From positions 769,257 to 833,256 of the forward strand of contig NZ_KQ948549.1 of NCBI RefSeq assembly GCF_001514125.1: a stretch of DNA of 64,000 bases, given 5' to 3'. Origin of the DNA: Streptomyces longwoodensis. Its GTDB lineage: Bacteria > Actinomycetota > Actinomycetes > Streptomycetales > Streptomycetaceae. Below the pieces are notes generated by a model. The model was not told where the DNA came from, searched no databases, and worked only from the letters and a program-made list of their open reading frames with translations. The translations under genes and the position numbers were made by a program. Positions 14,961 through 23,185 of this stretch are shown piece by piece; the stretch's first letter is position 1, and every line of letters begins with the position of its first letter.

Positions 14961-16346
14961 ATGAGCACCGAAAACACCAGGGGAGTGCTGCTGCTCAGCC
15001 ACGTCGGGTTCTCGTTCATGGAGGACCTCCTCGGCACGCTCCGGGCACGGGGGCTGAAGGGCTACGTGCTCAGCTCCCTGCCGGAACCGCAGCACCAGGC
15101 GGACAGGCCGGCGGTCCTGGCCGGCCTCGCCGACCACGTGCACGTCACCAGCGGGCACGTCCTGACGGCCCGCGACGTGGAGGACTGCCTGGACCGGCTC
15201 CGGGCGGCGGGGGAGCAGGTGCAGTGCTGCCTCACCGTGTGGGAGGGCTACCGGCACCTGATGGCGCTGGCCAACGCCCGCCTGGGAGTGCCGGACCTGG
15301 ACGAGAAGCAGGTCCTGGACCTGAGGGACAAGCTGACGCTGCGCAACCGGCTCGCCGACGCAGGACTCAGCCGCGGCCGAGCGTCCCTCCTGACCCCCGA
15401 GACGCTCGCCGAACGCCGCAGCGACGGCGGCCGTTACTTCGTGAAGCCGGTCAGCGGCATCGCCTCCTTCGGCACGTTCCCCCTCACGGCGGACACGACG
15501 TGGGGCGACGTGGAGCGCATCACCGCCGAGGCCCGCTCCGACACGGTCTACGCCGACGTGTTCACTGCGCGGCCCGGCCCCGGCACCCTGAACCCCGACG
15601 CGGAGCGCGGAGACCGCCCGGGGATGGACTTCCTCGTCGAGGACTACGTACCGGGGCGGGAGTTCAGCTTCGAGGTGATCGCCGTCGACGCCGAGCCGCA
15701 CGTCGTGGCCGTGCACGAGAAGTGCGAGGTCACGGAGACCGCGGGCACCGTGCTGGAGAACGCCTGCGTCAGCCCGCCCGTCAGCCTGTCGCAGGAGGAG
15801 GTCGCCGCCGGGATCCACTGGGTCGCGAAGGTGCTGGACGTCCTCGACCTGGACCGGGGCTGTTTCCACGTCGAGGCGCGGCACACCGCGTCCGGCTGGG
15901 ACCTGATCGAGGTCAACCCGCGCGTCGGCGGCAGCCTGATCTCCCCCAGCGTGGCGGCGCTGACCGGTGGCCCCGGACTGCTCGACCTCTGGCTCGACTC
16001 CCTGCTCACGGCCGACCGGCCGGACGGCTTCGGCGCGACGCTCAGGAGCCTGTCGTTCGCGGCGGACGGCACGACGCCGTGCCGCTCCGCGACGTTCTTC
16101 CGGGTCTTCTTCGCCGAGCCCGGGACGATCCGGGCCGTCGGCCTGAACGACGACCTCCCGCTGGAGCCCGTCGTCGCGCACGTCCTGCTCGAACCCGGCG
16201 ACGTCGTGCACTCGTCCTCGCGCGAGGTGTTCCTCGGCCAGGTGCTCTGGCGCATGGACCGGGCCGACCGCGACGCGGTCCTGCCCCGGCTGCTGCCCGC
16301 CTCCGAGCACGCCATCGAGATCGTGTACGAAAGGGAGCGGGGATGA
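14961..16346 (+). CDS. ATP-grasp carboxylate-amine ligase 1
   Basis: 461 aa with an AAGGAGG site. The N-terminal pre-ATP-grasp region (about 1-110) is followed by the nucleotide fold: Y-F-V-K-P-V-S-G (Lys for ATP), F-L-V-E-D-Y-V-P-G-R-E-F-S and the metal-binding segment D-L-I-E-V-N-P-R-V-G-G-S-L-I (Glu and Asn). A C-terminal LAL-type extension (about 350-461) is present. Enzymes of this type activate a carboxylate as acyl phosphate and join it to an amine. Its stop overlaps the next ligase start (ATGA), the first of two such couplings that fix a 1:1:1 set. Confidence 0.9.
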   Translation: MSTENTRGVLLLSHVGFSFMEDLLGTLRARGLKGYVLSSLPEPQHQADRPAVLAGLADHVHVTSGHVLTARDVEDCLDRLRAAGEQVQCCLTVWEGYRHLMALANARLGVPDLDEKQVLDLRDKLTLRNRLADAGLSRGRASLLTPETLAERRSDGGRYFVKPVSGIASFGTFPLTADTTWGDVERITAEARSDTVYADVFTARPGPGTLNPDAERGDRPGMDFLVEDYVPGREFSFEVIAVDAEPHVVAVHEKCEVTETAGTVLENACVSPPVSLSQEEVAAGIHWVAKVLDVLDLDRGCFHVEARHTASGWDLIEVNPRVGGSLISPSVAALTGGPGLLDLWLDSLLTADRPDGFGATLRSLSFAADGTTPCRSATFFRVFFAEPGTIRAVGLNDDLPLEPVVAHVLLEPGDVVHSSSREVFLGQVLWRMDRADRDAVLPRLLPASEHAIEIVYERERG

Positions 16347-17668
16347 CCAGGCCGATCCTCCTCATCGTCGACTACAACCTCAGCCGCGTCGACGAGGTGC
16401 GGCACCTGCGCGACCACGCACGCGAACGCCATGGCGCGAGGGTCGTCCTCGTCCGCGCCGACCCCACCGAGCTGGACCGCCGCATCGCCGACGAGGTGAT
16501 CGACCTCGACCCGCTGCGCGACGACTTCGCCGAGATGGGGGAGAAACTGCTCGGCGACCGGCGCGAGCACATCAAGGCGGGCATCGTCTTCTCCGACAAC
16601 GCCGTGCGCAGCGGCGCCGAACTCCTGGAGCGGCTGGGGGTCACCGTCGACGCGTCACGGCCGGCCGGCGGCGCGTTCTCCAAGTACCTCTACCGGCTCA
16701 GCGAGGCGCGCGTGGCCGACCTGCTCCGGGCACAGCGCGTCATGGTGCCCGCGTGCGCCGAGATCGCCTCGCTCGACCAGCTGAGGACGTTCGCCGCCGA
16801 GCACCCCGAGGGCTTCGTCGTCAAGCCCGCCACGGAGGGGAACAACCGGGGCGTCGTCGTGGTCCGGCCGGGCGACGACCTCACGGCGGTGTTCGCCGAG
16901 GTCCTGCCCTACCGGGACGGCGGCGTGATCGCCGAGGAGCTCATCCCGTACCGCAGGGAGTACTCCTTCGACGGGCTGGGACCGCTGGAGTTCCTCACCG
17001 AGAAGATCAGCGCACCCGGCCGGTACCCCGTCGAGATCGCCCAGGTCCTGCCCGCCCGGGTGGCCGAGCACGAGCGCGCGACGCTGGTGCGGGCCGGCCG
17101 GCAGGCCAACCTGCTCGTCGGGCAGTGCGACGGGCCCTTCCACAACGAGGTCAAGCTGAGCGACGACGGACTGCGCGCCGCGGTGGTGGAACCCAACAGG
17201 CGGCCGGGCGGCATGAGGATCTGGTCACTGGCGCGCTGGGTCTACGGCCTCGACCTGCACCGCCTCTGGGTCGACACGGCCTTCGGGACCGCCCCCGGCG
17301 CGCCGGAGCTGGTGCCCGGGTGCGCGGCGGCGACCGTGCTGCTCGGCGTCGCCACCGACCGCTCGTTCAGCCCGGACGACGTGACGGCCGGCGCCGACCC
17401 GTTCGCCGACGCCGTCCGGCGCACCGCCGAACGCCTCGGCCTGGCCGAGGGGGCACTGACCGTCGCGGAGTTCTCCTGGCTGTCGCCCCAGCGCCGCGAC
17501 CTGCACGCCGTCGCCCGCGACAACGCGGACTTCGCGGCCCAGGGCTGCGTCGTCCTGCGCGGCGGTGGCGTCGACCTCCGCACCGTCGTCCACGCCCTGC
17601 GCGAGGCCTGGCCGCACGCCCTGGACCGGGCCCTTCGCGCCCCCGCACCCCTGAGGAACGCCCGATGA
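16343..17668 (+). CDS. ATP-grasp carboxylate-amine ligase 2
   Basis: 441 aa, ATG within an ATGA overlap with ligase 1. It has a pre-ATP-grasp domain, then F-V-V-K-P-A-T-E-G-N-N-R-G (nucleotide loop), V-I-A-E-E-L-I-P-Y-R-R-E-Y-S and the metal site V-V-E-P-N-R-R-P-G-G. The C-terminal domain (about 330-441) differs from ligase 1, so it is not a recent duplicate. Likely forms a different amide or peptide-like bond in the same pathway. Substrates cannot be predicted. Confidence 0.88.
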   Translation: MTRPILLIVDYNLSRVDEVRHLRDHARERHGARVVLVRADPTELDRRIADEVIDLDPLRDDFAEMGEKLLGDRREHIKAGIVFSDNAVRSGAELLERLGVTVDASRPAGGAFSKYLYRLSEARVADLLRAQRVMVPACAEIASLDQLRTFAAEHPEGFVVKPATEGNNRGVVVVRPGDDLTAVFAEVLPYRDGGVIAEELIPYRREYSFDGLGPLEFLTEKISAPGRYPVEIAQVLPARVAEHERATLVRAGRQANLLVGQCDGPFHNEVKLSDDGLRAAVVEPNRRPGGMRIWSLARWVYGLDLHRLWVDTAFGTAPGAPELVPGCAAATVLLGVATDRSFSPDDVTAGADPFADAVRRTAERLGLAEGALTVAEFSWLSPQRRDLHAVARDNADFAAQGCVVLRGGGVDLRTVVHALREAWPHALDRALRAPAPLRNAR

Positions 17669-18927
17669 AGATCCTCGTCCTGCACCGCGTGCCCTACTTC
17701 AAGATCGAATACCACCGGGGCATCTCCCACGACCGCCACGACGTCACCTACTTCGGGACCGACCAGGCACTCGCCACCCTGCCGCCGCACCTGCGCTGCG
17801 AGCGGGTGAGCCGTCAAGGTCTCCGCACGGCCTTCGAGGAGGCGCGGGACTGGCTCGCCCACCGGCCCCGTCACTTCGACCGGGTGATCTCCGTGTCGGA
17901 GTACGAGCTGCTCGACGCCGCCCTGCTGCGCGAGTACCTCGGCGTGCCGGGCGCGCCGGCCGACCAGGTGGCCCTGGCCCGCGACAAGGTCCTGATGAAG
18001 CAGGCCGTCGAAGGCGCCGGTCTGCGCGTCCCCCGCTTCCTGCCGCTGCCGCGCTTCCTCGACCTGGCCGGCGGGGCCCCCTGGGAGGGCCGGACCGTGC
18101 TCAAGCCGCACCGCGGCGCCTCCAGCGAGGACGTCCTCGTCTTCGACACCCCCCGGCAGGCCGTCGAGGCCGTCACGGCGCGCCGCACCGGCGTTCCCCG
18201 GCTCGACGCGGGGGAGGACCTGGCCGACTTCGAGGTGGAGGAGTTCGTCTCCGGACCGATCCGGCACTTCGACGGCCTGGTGCAGGGCGGCGAGTTGCTG
18301 GTCCTCACCGCGAGCGAGTACATCGGCACGTGCCTGCAGTACGCGCAGGGCAGCCCGCTGGGGTCGTTCCAGCTCACCCTGTCGCAGGAGGAGCGCGCCT
18401 GGGTCGCCCGTGCCCTGGCGGCCGTGCGCATCGAGGACGGCAGCTTCCACCTGGAGGCGATCGTGCACCGCGGGGAGACGGTCTTCCTGGAGGTCGGCAA
18501 CCGGGTCGGCGGCGCCGACGTCGTGGCGACCGTCGAGCTGGCCACCGGCGTCCACCTGCCCTCGTACGAACTGCGCGCCCTGCTCGGCGAGCGCGTCACC
18601 GGCACGCTCCCCGAACCGCCCGCCGACCGGCGCCTGTACGGCTGGTTCGTCTGCCCCGGCCACCACCTGGCCGGACAGGACTTCCAGGGGCTCGACGGGA
18701 CGGCCGCGTTCCGCCACCACCCTTCCGTGATCGCCTGGAACGAACTGCCGCCCGGCTCGCCGCTGCCCCGCCACATCACCTACCAGTCCGGTGAAACGGT
18801 GCTCGCCGGGATCGTCGCGAGCGACACCCCCGAGGACGGCCGGCGCTGGATCACGGACCTGTTCGCCTCGCTGTCGGTCCGCACCCGCCCAGGCGCCCGC
18901 CCGGCCCCGGAACAGGTGCCGGCATGA
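17665..18927 (+). CDS. ATP-grasp carboxylate-amine ligase 3
   Basis: 420 aa, again starting in an ATGA overlap. N-terminal H-R-V-P-Y-F-K-I-E-Y, central K-P-H-R-G-A-S-S-E-D (ATP loop), F-E-V-E-E-F-V-S-G-P-I and metal site F-L-E-V-G-N-R-V-G-G-A-D. The C-terminal part resembles the ATP-grasp subdomain of D-alanine-D-alanine ligase-like and biotin-carboxylase-like enzymes from peptide natural-product loci. A third ligase implies at least two or three condensations in the product, or activation of a carrier-free intermediate. Confidence 0.88.
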   Translation: MKILVLHRVPYFKIEYHRGISHDRHDVTYFGTDQALATLPPHLRCERVSRQGLRTAFEEARDWLAHRPRHFDRVISVSEYELLDAALLREYLGVPGAPADQVALARDKVLMKQAVEGAGLRVPRFLPLPRFLDLAGGAPWEGRTVLKPHRGASSEDVLVFDTPRQAVEAVTARRTGVPRLDAGEDLADFEVEEFVSGPIRHFDGLVQGGELLVLTASEYIGTCLQYAQGSPLGSFQLTLSQEERAWVARALAAVRIEDGSFHLEAIVHRGETVFLEVGNRVGGADVVATVELATGVHLPSYELRALLGERVTGTLPEPPADRRLYGWFVCPGHHLAGQDFQGLDGTAAFRHHPSVIAWNELPPGSPLPRHITYQSGETVLAGIVASDTPEDGRRWITDLFASLSVRTRPGARPAPEQVPA

Positions 18928-19001
18928 GGGCGCCGAACCTGTCGTGCGCGGTGGGTCCCGCCGCGGCCGGGCCGTCGGTGTCGGGCCGGGCGCGGTCATG
19001 A
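18924..19001 (+). CDS. 25-codon mini-ORF bridging ligase 3 and the DUF885 gene
   Basis: An ATG inside the ATGA overlap with the ligase 3 stop opens a 25-residue ORF (begins MRAPNLSC, ends GRARS). It stops at TGA within the ATGA that contains the DUF885 start. Both junctions are exact 4-nt overlaps. The DUF885 start itself has only a poor RBS, so ribosomes may pass through this ORF by termination-reinitiation. Whether the peptide has a function of its own is unknown; it has one Cys and no obvious leader/core structure. Confidence 0.45.
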   Translation: MRAPNLSCAVGPAAAGPSVSGRARS

Positions 19002-20701
19002 CGGCGCTCGACGACCTCGCCGACCGGTACGTGGACGAGCTGGCCGTCCTGGACCCCTGCCTCGCCGGGGCGATGGGCATCGTCGGCCAGGAGACCCGCC
19101 TGACCGACTTCGGACCCGCGGCCGTCCAGGAACGGGCGGACCGGTCGCGGCACCTGCTGAAGGCGCTCGACGGCACGCCCGTGGCCGGCGAGGCGGAGCG
19201 CGTCGCGGCGGCGGTGCTGCGCGAACGGCTCGCCACCGAGGTGGCACTGGCCGACGCCGACGCCTACGGCACGCTGCTGGACACCCTCGACGGGCCCGTC
19301 CAGCGCGTGCGGCAGGCGGTGGGCCTGCTCGACCGGGGCCGCGACACCGACTGGGAACCGCTGCTCGCGCGGCTGTCGGCCGTCCCGAAGGCGCTGACCG
19401 GGGTGCAGGACGGCCTGGAAGCCGCCCGACGGCGCGGCCGGGTGGCGCCGTACCGCCAGGTGGTCCGCAACGTCCGGGAGTGCCATGACGTGCGGGAGTA
19501 CCTGACGGGCCTGCCCTCCGGGCACGGAAACGGCGCGCTGCGCGGCCCGTTGGAGCGAGCCGCGGCCGACGCCGGCCAGGCGCTGGCCGAGCTGGCACAG
19601 TACCTGTCCGGACAGCTCGCGCCCCACGCTCCGCACGCGGACGCGGTCGGCGAGGAGCGTTACCGGCTCGGCGTGCGGGAGTTCCTCGGGATCCGGCTGG
19701 ACCTCGAGGAGACCTACGCGTGGGGCTGGGAGGAACTGCGCCGGATCCAGCGGGACATGACGGAGACTGCGGCACGCATCGCCCCCGGCGAACCGGTGCC
19801 CGCCGTCCTGGCGGCGCTCGACGACGACCCGCGCCACCGGACGACGGACCGGGCGCGCTTCCGGGACTGGCTCCAGGAACTCGCCGACACCGCCATCGCC
19901 GACCTCGACGGAATCCACTTCACGATCCCCGGGCCGCTGCGGCGGATCGACTGCCGCATCAGCCCGGCCGACGGGCCGGCCTACTACCTGGCACCCAGCG
20001 AGGACCTGTCGCGTCCCGGCACGGTCTGGTGGACCAGACCCGAGCCGGGTGCGCCGATCCGGACGTGGACCGTGCCCAGCACGATGTTCCACGAGGGGGT
20101 CCCCGGCCACCACCTCCAGCTGGGCCTGACCACGCTCAACACGTCCCGGCTCAACCGGTTCCAGCGGCTGTCCTGCGAACTGCACCCGGGGCACGCAGAG
20201 GGCTGGGGCCTGTACGCCGAGCGGCTGATGGACGAACTCGGGCACCTCGCCGACCCGGCCCACCGGCTGGGGATGCTGGCCACCGGGCAACTGCTGCGCG
20301 CCGCACGGGTCGTACTCGACATCGGACTGCACCTGCGACTGCGCATCCCCGCGGGCACCGGGTTCCACGAGGGGGAGCGCTGGACGCCGCAGCTGGGCCG
20401 CGCGTTCCTCACAGAGCACTGCGGACTCGGCCCCCCGGGGTTCATCGACTTCGAGATCGACCGCTACCTGGGACGCCCGGGACAGGCCCTGGCCTACAAG
20501 CTGGGGGAAAAGGTGTGGCTGGAGGCGCGGGAGGCGGCCCGCCGCCGCGACGGCGCCGCCTTCGACCTGCGGCGCTTCCACCACCACGCGCTGACGCTGG
20601 GCCCGATGGGCCTGGACCTGCTGCGCGCGGAGCTCACCCGTGGGTCCGGGCCCGCGGAACAGGCATGGACAGGACACCTGCCGGCGGAGCGCACGGCATG
20701 A
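18998..20701 (+). CDS. DUF885 metallohydrolase-like protein
   Basis: 567 aa. DUF885 proteins are helical, thermolysin-like (gluzincin-type) metallopeptidase relatives. The zinc motif is intact: H365-E-G-V-P-G-H-H372, followed by the downstream Glu region E-G-W-G-L-Y-A-E-R-L about 35 residues later. No signal peptide is visible, so it acts in the cytosol. In this operon it may trim a peptide-like intermediate made by the ligases or act as a resistance/maturation hydrolase; both are inference. It starts in an ATGA overlap with a mini-ORF and ends in another one. Confidence 0.85.
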   Translation: MTALDDLADRYVDELAVLDPCLAGAMGIVGQETRLTDFGPAAVQERADRSRHLLKALDGTPVAGEAERVAAAVLRERLATEVALADADAYGTLLDTLDGPVQRVRQAVGLLDRGRDTDWEPLLARLSAVPKALTGVQDGLEAARRRGRVAPYRQVVRNVRECHDVREYLTGLPSGHGNGALRGPLERAAADAGQALAELAQYLSGQLAPHAPHADAVGEERYRLGVREFLGIRLDLEETYAWGWEELRRIQRDMTETAARIAPGEPVPAVLAALDDDPRHRTTDRARFRDWLQELADTAIADLDGIHFTIPGPLRRIDCRISPADGPAYYLAPSEDLSRPGTVWWTRPEPGAPIRTWTVPSTMFHEGVPGHHLQLGLTTLNTSRLNRFQRLSCELHPGHAEGWGLYAERLMDELGHLADPAHRLGMLATGQLLRAARVVLDIGLHLRLRIPAGTGFHEGERWTPQLGRAFLTEHCGLGPPGFIDFEIDRYLGRPGQALAYKLGEKVWLEAREAARRRDGAAFDLRRFHHHALTLGPMGLDLLRAELTRGSGPAEQAWTGHLPAERTA

Positions 20702-20724
20702 CGAGGAAGCGAGCGATCGGATGA
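20698..20724 (+). CDS. 8-codon mini-ORF bridging the DUF885 gene and the next gene
   Basis: ATG at 20698 overlaps the DUF885 stop (ATGA). The ORF reads MTRKRAIG and stops at TGA overlapping the next ATG at 20721 (ATGA). The geometry repeats that of the mini-ORF at 18924 and is best read as a translational relay. AGGA within it also provides a weak RBS for the following gene. Confidence 0.35.
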   Translation: MTRKRAIG

Positions 20725-21227
20725 TCACCGCAGTGGGACACGCCGACCTGACCCCGGCGACCTGGGAACTGGTGCGGACGGAACTGCGCGCACACCTGCG
20801 GGGCCTGCCACCCCACGTGCCGTCCCTGGTACGCGCCGGCGCCGGACTGCCACTGGCGTTCGGGCGGGTGACGCACGAGCTGGGGCACCCCCTGATGGTC
20901 CTGATCCCGGAACACGGCGACTCGTTCCCCAGCGGCGACGAGGGAGAGCTGCGGGCGCACCGGGAGCTGCTGGCCCTGGCCGCGCAGATCCGGATGCTGC
21001 CGTTCGACCCGCTGGACCGGGACGCCTGTGTGAGCGCGGACGAACGGCTGGTCGCCGGGTGCAGCCGACTGCTGGCCGTCTGGGACGGCTCACCGTCCAG
21101 CGGTCAGGACGCCACGGCCCACATGGTCGCCTACGCCCGGGCCCGCGGGATCGCCGTGGATGTCGTCTGGCCCGCGGGGGCCGCGCGTGAACGGGCCCGG
21201 CACGCCGCGTCCGTGCGGGTGTCCTGA
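20721..21227 (+). CDS. Small SLOG/nucleotide-binding-like protein in the biosynthetic operon
   Basis: 168 aa. The C-terminal half contains L-L-A-V-W-D-G-S-P-S-S-G-Q-D-A-T-A-H-M-V-A-Y-A-R, then V-D-V-V-W-P. A Rossmann-like strand with a glycine/serine loop and a later helix of this kind is seen in SLOG/LOG-type nucleotide-binding proteins and nucleoside deoxyribosyltransferase relatives. The family assignment is tentative. It is the last gene of the tight operon 12775-21227 and is coupled to DUF885 through an 8-codon ORF. Function in the pathway is unknown. Confidence 0.65.
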   Translation: MITAVGHADLTPATWELVRTELRAHLRGLPPHVPSLVRAGAGLPLAFGRVTHELGHPLMVLIPEHGDSFPSGDEGELRAHRELLALAAQIRMLPFDPLDRDACVSADERLVAGCSRLLAVWDGSPSSGQDATAHMVAYARARGIAVDVVWPAGAARERARHAASVRVS

Positions 21228-21250
21228 CCATCCCGCGGGCGGCCGTCGTC

Positions 21251-21724
21251 TCACCCGGGCTGCGGACCGCCTGTCTTCCGCACGTAGGTGGTGTCGGCGT
21301 CCAGCGGGGCGCCGTCGGTGCCGGCGGGCTTCAGTTCCGGCACGCGTGCGCCGTGCCGGTCGACCAGGGTGGAGTGCGGTTCGCCGGGCGCGAAGGCGTG
21401 GCGCTCCCCCCACTGGCGGAGGGTGAGCAGGACGGGGAAGAGGGCGCGGCCCGCGTCGGTCAGCACGTACTGCCGGCGGCGGCCCGACGGCGCGGTCTGC
21501 TGGGTCAGGATCCCGTGGTCGGTGAGCTTGCGCAGGCGGTCGGTGAGGATGTTGCGCGCGATGCCGGTCCGTCGCTGGAACTCGGTGAAGGACCGCGCCC
21601 CGTCCATCGCGTCCCGCACGACCAGGAGGCTCCACCGGTCGCCGACCAGGTCCAGCGTGCGGGCCACCGGGCAGTCGGGATCGGTCCAGACGGCGCTCGG
21701 CAGGCCGGTGGAAGTGCTCGGCAT
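21251..21724 (-). CDS. HxlR-family winged-helix regulator
   Basis: 157 aa from an ATG with GGAGG; an earlier in-frame ATG (21760) has no site. Complete HxlR domain: C-P-V-A-R-T-L-D-L-V-G-D-R-W, recognition segment G-I-A-R-N-I-L-T-D-R-L-R-K-L, wing R-R-Q-Y-V-L-T-D-A-G. One Cys is at the usual regulatory position. It is divergent from the MFS exporter with a GAAAC-A-GTTTC palindrome between, a typical repressor/exporter pair that could sense the pathway product. Confidence 0.88.
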   Translation of the reverse strand: MPSTSTGLPSAVWTDPDCPVARTLDLVGDRWSLLVVRDAMDGARSFTEFQRRTGIARNILTDRLRKLTDHGILTQQTAPSGRRRQYVLTDAGRALFPVLLTLRQWGERHAFAPGEPHSTLVDRHGARVPELKPAGTDGAPLDADTTYVRKTGGPQPG

Positions 21725-21771
21725 GACACCTCCCGATGAGTTGCGGATTGAGACCATCATGCCCTACGGTC

Positions 21772-21782
21772 GAAACAGTTTC
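21772..21782. promoter_or_regulatory. Palindrome in the HxlR/MFS divergent promoter
   Basis: GAAACAGTTTC is a perfect 11-bp palindrome in an AT-rich 88-bp gap between the divergent regulator and exporter genes. It is the likely site of the HxlR protein. Confidence 0.45.
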
Positions 21783-21812
21783 ACTTTGCTACTTATTTCG
21801 ATGGGGAGTGCG

Positions 21813-23075
21813 ATGGACGTCTGGCGACGGTTACTCCTCGCGACCGTGTGCGGTGTCGCGGTGGCGAGCATCTACTCAGCACAGACCGTGCTGCCGCCGA
21901 TGGGGGACAGCCTCGGGGTGTCCCCGGAGCACGCCGGGTGGATCGTCTCCACCGGCCAGTTCGGCTACCTGATCGGCCTGGTGCTGCTCGTGCCGCTCGG
22001 CGACGTGGTCACCAACAGGCGCCGGCTGATCGCGGTACACATGACCATCACCGCGGCCGGCCTGTTCGTGACGGCAGCGGCCTCGGCCGCCTGGACGGCC
22101 TTCGCCGGACTCGCCCTCGCCGGCATGTTCGCCGTCGTCGTCCAGACCACCGTGGCCTATGCCGCGACGGTCTCACCGCCCGCCGAACGCGGACGCACCA
22201 TCGGTGTCGTGACCTCCGGCGTGGTCGTGGGCATCCTGGGCGCGCGCTTCGTCACCGGCGTGCTCGCACAGGCGTGGGGCTGGCGCAGCATGTACATCGT
22301 GCTCGGCGCGCTCGCCCTCGCCCTTGCGGCCCTCGTCCTGCGCGCCCTGCCCCCCGAGGGCGACGCCCGTCGGCCGGCCGGCTACCGGCAGGCCCTCGTC
22401 TCGCTCGGCGGCCTCTTCGGGGAGCGGCTCTTCCTCACGCGCGGCCTCATCGCGTTCTTCCTGTTCGCCTCGTTCGGCACCCTGTGGAGCGGCCTGTCCC
22501 TGCCGCTCGCGGACGCCCCCTGGCACCTGAGCGAGAGCCAGATCGGACTGTTCGGTATCGCCGGACTGGCCGGCGCACTCGGCGCGGCACGCTCCGGACG
22601 GTGGGCGGACGCCGGATGGGCGGTCCGGGCCAGCGGCCTCGCGCTGGCGCTGCTCATCGTCTCCTGGGCCGCCACCGCCCAGTTGTCCTGGTCCCTGTGG
22701 CTGCTCGCCGTCGGCATCGTGGCGCTGGACTTCGCGGTCCAGGTCGTGCACGTGAGCAACCAGCACGTGCTCACCACCGCCCACCCGGACCGCACCAGCA
22801 GCGTCATCGGCGGCTACATGGTCTTCTACTCCCTCGGCTCCGCCCTCGGCGCGGCCGCCACCACCTCCGTCTTCTCCTCCCACGGCTGGGGCGCGTCCAG
22901 TCTCCTCGGGGCGGCGTTCGCGACGTGCGCGCTGATCGTCTGGGCGACCGACGCCCGCCGGCGCGCCGCCGTCCCGCGCGACGGCGCCGGGACCACGGAC
23001 GCGCACCGCGGCGAACGGCGGCGCGACGACACCGAGCAGGTCGGCCCGGTGCCGGACCGCTCCGAGGTCTTCTGA
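21813..23075 (+). CDS. MFS drug/metabolite exporter
   Basis: 420 aa from an ATG with GGGGAG. Twelve hydrophobic segments are visible. The loop after the second helix has P-L-G-D-V-V-T-N-R-R-R, the MFS motif A equivalent. An Arg/Asp-rich cytoplasmic tail follows the last helix. Codon 7 is TTA (21831-21833), so translation probably depends on BldA tRNA. It is divergent from an HxlR repressor and precedes a PLP enzyme gene in the same direction. Export of, and self-resistance to, the locus product is the natural inference. Confidence 0.88.
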   Translation: MDVWRRLLLATVCGVAVASIYSAQTVLPPMGDSLGVSPEHAGWIVSTGQFGYLIGLVLLVPLGDVVTNRRRLIAVHMTITAAGLFVTAAASAAWTAFAGLALAGMFAVVVQTTVAYAATVSPPAERGRTIGVVTSGVVVGILGARFVTGVLAQAWGWRSMYIVLGALALALAALVLRALPPEGDARRPAGYRQALVSLGGLFGERLFLTRGLIAFFLFASFGTLWSGLSLPLADAPWHLSESQIGLFGIAGLAGALGAARSGRWADAGWAVRASGLALALLIVSWAATAQLSWSLWLLAVGIVALDFAVQVVHVSNQHVLTTAHPDRTSSVIGGYMVFYSLGSALGAAATTSVFSSHGWGASSLLGAAFATCALIVWATDARRRAAVPRDGAGTTDAHRGERRRDDTEQVGPVPDRSEVF

Positions 23076-23185
23076 GGGTCTCCCGAGGGCGCCCCGGCCC
23101 CCTGCCCCCTGCCCCACGACAGGCAGGCCCGGGCCGTGGCCCACGCCCCCACCGATGCAGGTCCACCACCTTCCAAGGAGTGATC

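Noticed and set aside
15224..16342. Long N-terminal extension of ATP-grasp ligase 2 in the frame under ligase 1
   Set aside because: Arg/Pro/Gly-rich out-of-frame translation; the real start is the ATG in the ATGA overlap at 16343.
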